In this document: positions 8,992 to 16,323 of the stretch, one piece after another
How positions within the stretch are numbered: the stretch's first letter is position 1
Layout of the letters: each line of letters starts with the position of its first letter
Assembly (NCBI RefSeq): GCF_029544075.1
Contig: NZ_JAJQJH010000010.1
Span: 1-64,000 of the forward strand
Origin: Chromohalobacter canadensis
Lineage (GTDB): Bacteria; Pseudomonadota; Gammaproteobacteria; Pseudomonadales; Halomonadaceae
Direction of reading: 5' to 3'
DNA length: 64,000 nt
Program-made: the position numbers and the translations under genes
Notes under the pieces: model-generated
The model's database searches: none
What the model was told of the DNA's origin: nothing
The model's input: only the letters and a program-made list of their open reading frames with translations

Positions 8992-9879
8992 ATGGCGACC
9001 CTCAAGGGGCTGATAAGCGTGCTGTTGCTGATCGCCAATACGCTTTTCTGGGGCGTGCCGCTTTATCTGCTGACGCTCCTCAAGATCATGACACCGACGA
9101 GGCGTTTGCGACTACGTGTACTGGCGGGACTCAACGCCATCGCCCTAGCCTGGATCGCCACCAATAACTGGTGGATCCGTCATTGGGTCAAGCCAAAGAT
9201 CACCGCGCACTTACCCGAAGGCCTGTCTCCCAGCCAGTGGTGGCTGGTCATCGCCAACCACCGCAGTTGGACAGATATCTTCGTCATGCAGTACGTGCTG
9301 TACAGACGGACTTCGATGCCCAAATTCTTTCTCAAGCGAGAGCTGATATTCGTCCCCATCATAGGTCTTGCCTGGTGGGCGCTCGAGTTCCCCTTCATGC
9401 GCCGCTATGCACGCAGTGAGCTTACCCAGCGGCCACAGTTGGCAGAACGTGATCGCCGCGCGACGCAACGCATGTGCGAACGTGCGCGGGAAATGCCGAT
9501 GACAATCTACAATTTCGTCGAAGGCACGCGCTTCACTCCCGCCAAGCGCGATCGGCAAGCGAGTCCGTTTCGACATCTGCTGCGCCCCAAGGCCGGCGGC
9601 ACAGCTCAAGTCATACGTCTAATGGGTGATCGTTTAAGCGGCATTCTTGACGTCACGCTTCATTATCGCCATGCGGCCCCGAACTTTTGGCATTTCCTTT
9701 GCGGTCGCGAAACTCCCATACACATGGAGGCACGCCGGCTCGACGTGCCCGCCTGGATGAGCAATGGCGACTATCATCTGGATCCGCATTACAAGGAACG
9801 CTTCCATTCATGGCTGAACGCGCTATGGGAGGAAAAGGATCGTGCGCTCTCATCGCTCCCCTCCTCCTCTTTGTCTTGA
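8992..9879 (+). CDS. yihG: YihG-like lysophospholipid acyltransferase (PlsC family)
   Basis: Membrane 1-acyl-glycerol-3-phosphate acyltransferase family, 295 residues. The N-terminal membrane segment (about residues 5-31) precedes the catalytic NHRSWTD (His90, Asp95). FVEGTRFTPAKR is the substrate-binding block, and FLKRELIFVPIIGLAWWALE matches YihG. AAGGAG lies 6 bases before the ATG at 8992. The last 70 bases overlap the lipoprotein gene that follows, suggesting translational coupling. Confidence 0.85.
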   Translation: MATLKGLISVLLLIANTLFWGVPLYLLTLLKIMTPTRRLRLRVLAGLNAIALAWIATNNWWIRHWVKPKITAHLPEGLSPSQWWLVIANHRSWTDIFVMQYVLYRRTSMPKFFLKRELIFVPIIGLAWWALEFPFMRRYARSELTQRPQLAERDRRATQRMCERAREMPMTIYNFVEGTRFTPAKRDRQASPFRHLLRPKAGGTAQVIRLMGDRLSGILDVTLHYRHAAPNFWHFLCGRETPIHMEARRLDVPAWMSNGDYHLDPHYKERFHSWLNALWEEKDRALSSLPSSSLS

Positions 9880-10736
9880 TACTCACTGGCTGCGCTGGCG
9901 GGCCTGGCGCCGGTGGCTATCGTGGCAGCAACATCGCTGGCAACTGGGTCTCCATCCAACGCGGCGACACACTAGGACAAATCGCCAAGCAAGCAGGTGT
10001 CCCGTTACTGCGCTTGCAACGATTCAATCCAGGTGTCGATGCGCGTCGACTGGCCATTGGCCAACGCATTTTGGTACCCACCCATCGCGAACGCGCGCCT
10101 GGTAGCGGCCCTTATCGCTATCAAGTGCGTCCGGGTGACACCTATTCAAGCATCGCCAAGCGCTTTGGTAGCACTGCGCGGCGCTTGCAAACAGCGAACC
10201 CCCAGTTTTCGGCCAACGCCCTGAATGTCGGCCAGTTAGTCAAAGTGCCGCTAGGAGGCTCTGCTCGTACCACCGCCTCAGCGGCCCAGGCCTCGTCGTC
10301 AACGTCGTCCAAGTCCACGACGCGAAGTCGTACGCTTCCCGATCCGGGTGCGCTACCCGATAGCGCTAACACATGGCACTGGCCGCTCAAGCAATATGAA
10401 ATCGCACGTGCCTATGGCACCGATTCGCGCGGCACCCTACAGCCGATGTTGCTTTCAACCTCTACGGATGCCCAGGCACTTGCCGTTGCCGATGGCACCG
10501 TTCGCTTTGCCGATAGCATGCGGCAACTGGGACGTGTGGTGATCATTCATCACCGTGACAACATGCAAAGTGTCTATGCATTATGCGAGCGTCTACTCGT
10601 CGAAGATGGCGATGAGGTAACACAAGACACGCCCGTTTGTGATGTTGGTTACCGACACGACACAGGACGCCATGATCTGTTGTTCGATGTCCGGCATGGC
10701 GGAAAACCCGTGGACCCCAAACAGGTGCTACGCTAG
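9810..10736 (+). CDS. Lipoprotein with two LysM repeats and a degenerate M23/LytM domain
   Basis: Probable outer-membrane lipoprotein of the NlpD type. It has a hydrophobic signal and lipobox LTGC (Cys28), two LysM modules (WVSIQRGDTLGQIAKQAG and YRYQVRPGDTYSSIAKRFG), a Ser/Thr linker, and a C-terminal LytM fold (WPLKQYEIARAYG to FDVRHGGKPVDPKQVLR). The zinc ligands of active M23 enzymes are missing: no HxxxD after the first strand, VYALCERL where active enzymes have VYAHL, and LLFDVR where they have LHFEIR. As with EnvC and NlpD, a role activating cell-wall amidases is more likely than hydrolysis. The start is uncertain: 9810 or 9825, both inside the upstream gene. Confidence 0.75.
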   Translation: MAERAMGGKGSCALIAPLLLFVLILTGCAGGPGAGGYRGSNIAGNWVSIQRGDTLGQIAKQAGVPLLRLQRFNPGVDARRLAIGQRILVPTHRERAPGSGPYRYQVRPGDTYSSIAKRFGSTARRLQTANPQFSANALNVGQLVKVPLGGSARTTASAAQASSSTSSKSTTRSRTLPDPGALPDSANTWHWPLKQYEIARAYGTDSRGTLQPMLLSTSTDAQALAVADGTVRFADSMRQLGRVVIIHHRDNMQSVYALCERLLVEDGDEVTQDTPVCDVGYRHDTGRHDLLFDVRHGGKPVDPKQVLR

Positions 10737-10790
10737 ACAAGGAATAACTGCCCCATCAACAACACGGTGATCCCGGTTGGCGACATCGTA

Positions 10791-10819
10791 TCGTCACGAT
10801 GCTGTCGCACTGCTGTCAT
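10791..10819 (+). promoter_or_regulatory. Three-repeat Pho box
   Basis: Three 7-base direct repeats in strict 11-base register: TCGTCAC (10791), CTGTCGC (10802), CTGTCAT (10813). The PhoB consensus half-site is CTGTCAT with 4-base spacers; the last copy is perfect and the middle one differs at two positions. It ends 48 bases before the glycosyltransferase ATG. A clear -10 is not visible. Confidence 0.6.
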
Positions 10820-10867
10820 CAGGATGCTTGAACCTGGCACTGTCTTGATAGGCCACGGAGGTGCATC

Positions 10868-12025
10868 ATGCGAGTCGCATTGGTCAGTGAAACCTGGGCA
10901 CCCGAGATCAACGGTGTGGCGCACACGCTGGACCAACTGGCCCATCACCTCGCCACCCGCAACGTCAACCTGCAGCTAGTGCGTCCGAGGCCCCAACAAG
11001 GCGGCCGAGAAGGACGCGCCGAGCGTGACATGCAAGTTCGTGCATTCTCCCTACCTGGTTACGCCGATGTGAAGGTCGGCTTGCCCGCCTGGCGGCGCTT
11101 ATCAAACTTGTGGCGAGAGTCACGTCCCGATGTCATCTATATCGCGACTGAAGGTCCGCTGGGCTGGGCCGCGCTGGCCACGGCGCGTCATTTATCGATT
11201 CCTGTCGTCGGTGGTTTCCATACCAATTTCGACCAATACGCGGCGAACTATCACTTGAAGTGGGCCAGCGGCATCGTGGGCGCGGGATTACGTTACTTTC
11301 ATAACCGCTGCCAGATGACGCTCGTGCCCACCCGCGCCCAGGCCGAGCGTTTATACCAAAGAGGCTTCCAGCGCGTGAACATATTGGGACGTGGCATCGA
11401 CGCTCAGCGTTTTTCCCCTGCCCGACGCGACGCTCATCTGCGAGCTCAATGGGGAGTCGATGGCGACCAGCCCGTGGCCCTCTATGCGGGACGCTTGGCC
11501 AGTGAAAAGAATACGCCGCTGCTTGTGCGCACGCTACGCGCGATGCAGGAGGCATACCCGAGGCTACGGACTGTACTAGTCGGTGATGGCCCCGAAAGGC
11601 AGCATCTGGAGCACCAGCTTCCCGAGGCGATTTTTACCGGCTTTCTAAGCGGGGAAACCTTGGCACGCCACTACGCCAGCGCGGATATATTCCTGTTTCC
11701 ATCGCACTCGGAGACATACGGCAATGTGGTCCCCGAAGCCATGGCCAGCGGACTTCCCGTAGTAGCTTTCGATCAGGCGGCCGCTAGCGAATTGATCGCG
11801 GATACCCACGAAGGATGCCTCATCGATGCCAACGACGACGACGCCTTTGTGCAGGCCTCCGTCGATCTCTGCCTCCAACCCGCCAGCCGCGCCCGCATGG
11901 GACGCGCCGCCCGCGAGAAAGTCGCCCACCAGAGCTGGGACCTGGTCGGCGAGCGCTTTTTCACCTATTTAACACTGACGGCCCAGGAGACGCCGCATGC
12001 GCTCACGACCCCTCATCATGTTTGA
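10868..12025 (+). CDS. GT4 glycosyltransferase, possibly glycolipid-forming
   Basis: Retaining GT-B glycosyltransferase of 385 residues. N-terminal VALVSETWAPEINGVAHTL is typical of the MgtA/PimB/SqdX branch that sugars lipid acceptors. The C-terminal nucleotide-sugar block includes YAGRLASEKN, LVGDGPER and the E-x7-E motif region SETYGNVVPEAMASGLPVV. GGAGG precedes the ATG. It overlaps the PAP2 gene by 29 bases and lies under a Pho box. I infer a phosphate-starvation step making a phosphorus-free glycolipid from diacylglycerol. The acceptor is not proven. Confidence 0.8.
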   Translation: MRVALVSETWAPEINGVAHTLDQLAHHLATRNVNLQLVRPRPQQGGREGRAERDMQVRAFSLPGYADVKVGLPAWRRLSNLWRESRPDVIYIATEGPLGWAALATARHLSIPVVGGFHTNFDQYAANYHLKWASGIVGAGLRYFHNRCQMTLVPTRAQAERLYQRGFQRVNILGRGIDAQRFSPARRDAHLRAQWGVDGDQPVALYAGRLASEKNTPLLVRTLRAMQEAYPRLRTVLVGDGPERQHLEHQLPEAIFTGFLSGETLARHYASADIFLFPSHSETYGNVVPEAMASGLPVVAFDQAAASELIADTHEGCLIDANDDDAFVQASVDLCLQPASRARMGRAAREKVAHQSWDLVGERFFTYLTLTAQETPHALTTPHHV

Positions 12026-12563
12026 CCGGCTCGATACCCTCGAATGGCAGCTATGCCAGCGTATCGCTCTGCTCAGTCATCGGCGTCTGGTCTATGGGGT
12101 GTTTCGGTTCTGCAGCAGAGCCGGGGATTGGCCGGCCTGGGTTGCCCTTGCCCTGCTGCAGCCGGTCGTACATGGCCAGACGGGATGGCGTCTGACGTTG
12201 ATATGGGGCCTATGTGCCGCGACTGGGGCTACTTTCTATCGCTTCCTCAAGACACGCCTGTGTCGAGAGCGCCCTTACATCACTTTTTCGAGCATTCCCT
12301 GCACGATGCCAGCGCTGGATCGCTACAGCTTTCCAAGCGGCCACACGTTACATGCCGTCATGTTCTGCACGCTGTCAGCAGCTTCATCACCTTGGCTGCT
12401 CGTGGTGGTCTTGCCGCTGAGCGTCCTCATCGCCGCCTCACGGGTCATTCTCGGTCTGCACTACGTGAGTGACGTCGCCGCCGGCGCCATACTGGGGTTC
12501 AGCATTGCTCAAGCGGGCCTCTGGGTTGCCATGCGGGGTCAATGGCTACCTCTTCCCGTTTGA
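11997..12563 (+). CDS. PAP2-family membrane phosphatase
   Basis: Integral membrane acid phosphatase, 188 residues, with all three PAP2 motifs: KTRLCRERPY (KX6RP type), FPSGHTLHAV and SRVILGLHYVSDV. AGGAG lies 7 bases before the ATG, inside the end of the glycosyltransferase gene, so translation is coupled. With the Pho box upstream, dephosphorylation of phosphatidate to diacylglycerol for the neighbouring glycosyltransferase is a reasonable inference. Undecaprenyl-diphosphate phosphatase activity is the main alternative. Confidence 0.83.
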   Translation: MRSRPLIMFDRLDTLEWQLCQRIALLSHRRLVYGVFRFCSRAGDWPAWVALALLQPVVHGQTGWRLTLIWGLCAATGATFYRFLKTRLCRERPYITFSSIPCTMPALDRYSFPSGHTLHAVMFCTLSAASSPWLLVVVLPLSVLIAASRVILGLHYVSDVAAGAILGFSIAQAGLWVAMRGQWLPLPV

Positions 12564-12616
12564 GGACGCTTGCTCCAGTCGTTTTTCCTTGCAGCTTTCC
12601 CTATACACCGCATAGA

Positions 12617-12643
12617 AAAACCTCAAGCACTGCTTGAGGTTTT
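12617..12643. terminator. Bidirectional intrinsic terminator
   Basis: AAAACCTCAAGCA, one base, then TGCTTGAGGTTTT: a 13-bp stem flanked by A and T runs. It can end the PAP2 transcript (+) and the gcvT transcript (-). Confidence 0.8.
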
Positions 12644-12688
12644 AAAAACAAGATAACGGTATAACGTTCCTTCGTTACATGCCGCGAG

Positions 12689-13804
12689 CTATCCGCGATA
12701 ATAGTTGGCAGGCACGAAAGGCATGCGCGTCACATGCATAGGCAAGCGCTTGCCGCGGACGTCCGCATATAGCGTCGTATCGACGACAGCCAACTCGACA
12801 TCCACATACGCCATGGCTACGGGTTTGCCCAGTGTTGGCCCGAAGCTGCCGGAGGTCACTTGGCCGACATGACGGTCGGCAGTGTCGTAGAGCGATGTTC
12901 CCTCACGCACCGGCGCTCGTCCTTCACCAAGCAGACCGACACGCTTACGGGTGATCTGCTTGGTCTCGATCTGGGGCAGAATGACATCAGCCCCCGGGAA
13001 GCCCCCTTCTCGTTCGCCTCCGATGCGCCGAGGTTTGCCCACGGCCCAGATAAGGCTCGCCTCGGCGGGCGTCGTCTGAGTATCCAAGTCATGCCCATAC
13101 AGGCACAGCCCGGCTTCCAGACGCAGCGAGTCGCGTGCACCCAGGCCGATAGGCTCAACCTCGGGCTGCTCTAGCAACCACGTAGCGAGGCGCTCGGCGG
13201 CATCCACAGGCACGGAGATCTCGAAACCGTCTTCACCGGTATAACCGCTGCGGCTGATCCACAATGAGGTACCGAGCGCCTCAAATTGGCCATGATGCAT
13301 AAACACTAGATCGCAGGCCTCGGGGCACAGACGCACCATGACGTCTTTGGCTTGCGGCCCTTGCAACGCCAGCAAGGCGCGGTCAAGCACTTCCACCTGA
13401 TGCTCGGCATCGAGCCCGGTACGGAGATGCGCCACGTCTTGGTCCTTACAAGCAGCATTGACGACGACATACAGATCTTCGCCGCGATTGACGATCATCA
13501 GGTCATCGAGCAGACCGCCTTCATGGCTGGTGAAGAGCGCATAACGCTGCATACCTGCTGGCAACCCGACGATATCCGCCGGCACTAGCGTTTCGATGGC
13601 ACGCGCCGGTGAGGGCCCTGAAACGGTGAGCTGCCCCATGTGCGATACGTCGAATAAGCCGCACGCATGTCGGGTATGCTCATGTTCTTTTTTGACACCC
13701 AAGGCGTATTGCACCGGCATGCTGTAACCGGCAAAGGGCACCATCTTCGCACCATGCGAGACATGCATGTCATGCAACGGCGTATGGTGAAGGTCGTCGG
13801 ACAT
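12689..13804 (-). CDS. gcvT: Glycine cleavage system aminomethyltransferase (T protein)
   Basis: Transfers the methylene group from the aminomethyl-lipoyl H protein to tetrahydrofolate and releases ammonia. It is 371 residues, the normal length. Blocks seen include HGAKMVPFAGYSMPVQY, GLFDVSHMGQ, SRSGYTGEDGFEI, GLGARDSLRLEAGLCLYG and the C-terminal GxVTSGSFGPTLG-type segment. GAGGAA lies 7 bases before the ATG. It follows the symporter gene by 56 bases on the same strand and lies apart from gcvH-gcvP. Confidence 0.96.
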   Translation of the reverse strand: MSDDLHHTPLHDMHVSHGAKMVPFAGYSMPVQYALGVKKEHEHTRHACGLFDVSHMGQLTVSGPSPARAIETLVPADIVGLPAGMQRYALFTSHEGGLLDDLMIVNRGEDLYVVVNAACKDQDVAHLRTGLDAEHQVEVLDRALLALQGPQAKDVMVRLCPEACDLVFMHHGQFEALGTSLWISRSGYTGEDGFEISVPVDAAERLATWLLEQPEVEPIGLGARDSLRLEAGLCLYGHDLDTQTTPAEASLIWAVGKPRRIGGEREGGFPGADVILPQIETKQITRKRVGLLGEGRAPVREGTSLYDTADRHVGQVTSGSFGPTLGKPVAMAYVDVELAVVDTTLYADVRGKRLPMHVTRMPFVPANYYRG

Positions 13805-13860
13805 CGTCGCTTCCTCGTCGTTATCCGTGAAGGGGCGACGATTGCCGCCCCCAAGACAGC

Positions 13861-15246
13861 TCAGCGTTTATCGTCCAAGTCTTCGCCAGGCAAGACGGTC
13901 TTGCCGGCAAAGTGATCATTGGTGAGCTTGAAGACCACCGGCGAGAGTAGAGCCAGTGCAATCAGGTTAGGGATCGCCATCATGGCATTGAAGACGCTAG
14001 CCATCAGCCAGACGAATTCAAGCGGCGCGACGGCCCCGACGAGAATCGCCAGAATATAAACCACCCGGTAGATCTTGATCGAAGCGACGCCGAACAGATA
14101 CTCGAAGCACTTTTCGCCATAAAAAGCCCAGCCGAGGATGGTCGTGAAGGCGAACACTGCCAGCGCGAAGGACACGACATACTGGCCGATGCCCGGCAGC
14201 GCACCATCAAACGCCATCGCGGTCAACGCAGCACCGGTCTCGCCGGATGTCCACTCGGTGCTGGTCAAGATTGCCAATGCGGTGACCGAGCATACGATGA
14301 TGGTATCGATGAACGTACCCAACATCGCCACCAGCCCTTGGCGGACTGGATTCTTGGTCTGTGCTGCGGCGTGCGCTATCGGCGCACTACCCAGCCCTGC
14401 TTCATTGGAAAATACGCCTCGCGCCACGCCAAATTGAATCGCCTTGGCCACGGCGGCGCCCGCAAAACCACCAGCGGCAGATACCGGCGTAAAAGCATGG
14501 CCAAAAATCAGTCCCAGCGCGGCACCGACCTGATCCATGTTGATAATCAGCACCAGCAAGCCACAGACGATATAGGCAATCGCCATGACCGGCACCAGCT
14601 TGCCAGCTACCTTGGCAATACGCTTGATCCCGCCGAGAATCACAGCACCCGCCAGTATCATGATGATCATACCGGTCAGCCAATGCGGCATCCCCAACGA
14701 CTCGCTGAGACCATCGGCGACCGAGTTGGATTGCACGGTATTGCCAATCCCGAAGGCAGCAACAGCGCCGAAAAACGCAAACAAGCCACCCAACCAGGCC
14801 CACTTTTTACCCAAGCCATTGCGGATGTAATACATCGGCCCGCCCACGTGATCGCCCGCCGCATCGACTTCACGGTAGCGAACCGCCAGTACCGCCTCGG
14901 AAAACTTAGTAGCCATACCTACTAGTGCCGTGATCCACATCCAGAATACAGCGCCCGGGCCACCCAAGAAGATGGCAGTGGCGACACCCGCGATATTACC
15001 GGTACCAACAGTGGCCGAAAGCGATGTCATCAGCGCATTGAAGGGAGAGATTTCCCCCTCGTCTTCATCCCCTTTTTCGGCCTGGCGCCCTTTCCAGAGC
15101 AGCCGGAAGCCCGCTCCCAGCTTGCGAATGGGCAACAACTTGAGCCCTAGTTGCAGATATACGCCCACCCCCAACAACAAGATGAGCATCAAGGGACCCC
15201 ATACAACATCGTTGATGGCGCTAAAAATTGCGTTGAGTGTTTCCAC
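13861..15246 (-). CDS. Sodium:alanine/glycine symporter (AGCS family)
   Basis: Inner-membrane Na+-coupled amino acid carrier, 461 residues, about 11 membrane helices. Family signatures include NALMTSLSATVGTGNIAGVA and FSNEAGLGSAPIAHAAA. The start is a GTG with GGGAGG 7 bases upstream. Co-transcription with gcvT suggests glycine as a physiological substrate, so uptake would feed the cleavage system; alanine is equally typical of the family. The 574-base leader upstream is unusually long. Confidence 0.9.
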   Translation of the reverse strand: METLNAIFSAINDVVWGPLMLILLLGVGVYLQLGLKLLPIRKLGAGFRLLWKGRQAEKGDEDEGEISPFNALMTSLSATVGTGNIAGVATAIFLGGPGAVFWMWITALVGMATKFSEAVLAVRYREVDAAGDHVGGPMYYIRNGLGKKWAWLGGLFAFFGAVAAFGIGNTVQSNSVADGLSESLGMPHWLTGMIIMILAGAVILGGIKRIAKVAGKLVPVMAIAYIVCGLLVLIINMDQVGAALGLIFGHAFTPVSAAGGFAGAAVAKAIQFGVARGVFSNEAGLGSAPIAHAAAQTKNPVRQGLVAMLGTFIDTIIVCSVTALAILTSTEWTSGETGAALTAMAFDGALPGIGQYVVSFALAVFAFTTILGWAFYGEKCFEYLFGVASIKIYRVVYILAILVGAVAPLEFVWLMASVFNAMMAIPNLIALALLSPVVFKLTNDHFAGKTVLPGEDLDDKR

Positions 15247-15820
15247 GAGATGTCCTCCCAGACATTTGTTGTTATCCAGCGCAGTGTTTGCACTGTCGTC
15301 GACGGCGTTGGCTCAAGAAGATAACCACCAAACCCTCTCGACTTTAGCGGATCATCTTGGCGCTTCTCCATACCCGCAAAGCAAAATAGCGCTTCAAGCG
15401 TTACGGACAGAAACCTCTATCGCTTACGCGCGTGGTCATGCAAGCAAAACATGAGCACAACAAGTTTCTTATTAGAAACGAAGGCTAATCGCTGTCCTGC
15501 GGCTTGGCAACCGAAAGACATCTCTCCTTCTCTCTCCTGAATAGCAGACTGGCCCCCACATTTTCGATGCGCGTAAAGAGCACCATCACAAAAACTCATC
15601 AAATCAGGATGTCGCGGCTTCGCTTGAGCCCAGGCATGCCAAGCTTATAGGCAGTATGGCTTTTTGCTGGACGCTCGCCGGTATCCTGTCCACCCTGACT
15701 AGGCGGTCGAGCCGAATGGCATGAAGAAATGCATGATGACGATGCCAAGGGCGAATCAATGAGGCATAATGGCACTCATATTCCCCAAATCAGAAAATCT
15801 TTTCGTATAGGAAAATCACG
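15247..15820. other. 574-base divergent intergenic region of the gcv locus
   Basis: Separates the symporter-gcvT unit from gcvH-gcvP. I searched both strands for the glycine riboswitch core (CCGAAGG-type loop followed by a CTCTCAGG-type closing strand) and did not find it in order. A CT-rich run CTCTCCTTCTCTCTCCTGAA (15521-15540) and short hairpins are present, but nothing diagnostic. Promoters for both directions must lie here; a CATAAT-like -10 occurs about 55 bases upstream of gcvH. Short open frames in it have no family resemblance. Confidence 0.45.
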
Positions 15821-16216
15821 ATGAGCCACATCCCTGCCAACCTTCGCTATACCGACAGCCACGAATGGGTCCTCGACAACAATGACGGCACTGTTACGAT
15901 CGGCATCACCGATCACGCTCAGGAATCCCTAGGAGACGTCGTCTTCGTCGAGCTACCCGACACAGGCCGTCAACTCGACGCTGGAGAAGAATTCGGTGTC
16001 ATCGAGTCCGTCAAGGCCGCCTCCGACCTATACCTCCCGTTGAGCGGTGAAGTCGTTGCCGTAAACGAGTCGCTCGAGGACTCTCCCGAAGCCGTCAATG
16101 ACCACCCTTACGAGGACGGTTGGATCATCAAGCTCAAGCTCGCTGAGCCCGACGCGCTCGAGGCACTGCTTGATGCCACTGCGTATGACGCACTCGTCAG
16201 CGCCGAGGAAGGCTGA
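15821..16216 (+). CDS. gcvH: Glycine cleavage system H protein
   Basis: Lipoyl-carrying shuttle of the glycine cleavage complex, 131 residues. The lipoylated lysine is Lys65 in [14 protein letters not shown]-terminal YTDSHEWV and the block [13 protein letters not shown] are typical. The Shine-Dalgarno is weak (AGGAA). It precedes gcvP by 107 bases, with a stable hairpin in between. Confidence 0.97.
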   Translation: MSHIPANLRYTDSHEWVLDNNDGTVTIGITDHAQESLGDVVFVELPDTGRQLDAGEEFGVIESVKAASDLYLPLSGEVVAVNESLEDSPEAVNDHPYEDGWIIKLKLAEPDALEALLDATAYDALVSAEEG

Positions 16217-16249
16217 CGCGTCTCGCACGTTGCACTTGTCCTGTTCTGC

Positions 16250-16276
16250 CGGCGACATCTTCGTTACATGTCGCCG
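16250..16276 (+). other. Intercistronic hairpin gcvH-gcvP
   Basis: Perfect 9-bp stem CGGCGACAT/ATGTCGCCG with a 9-base loop and no T-run behind it. It is therefore unlikely to be a full terminator and may stabilise gcvH mRNA or tune the H:P protein ratio. Confidence 0.5.
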
Positions 16277-16323
16277 CTTCGTGTCGAATCGGGCTCGACC
16301 GCCCGCCAACGCTTGAGGGTTTC

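Noticed and set aside
15247-15820. Possible glycine riboswitch upstream of the symporter-gcvT or gcvH-gcvP units.
   Set aside because: GGAGAGA-like and CCGAAAG-like pieces occur but not in the order or spacing of the aptamer.
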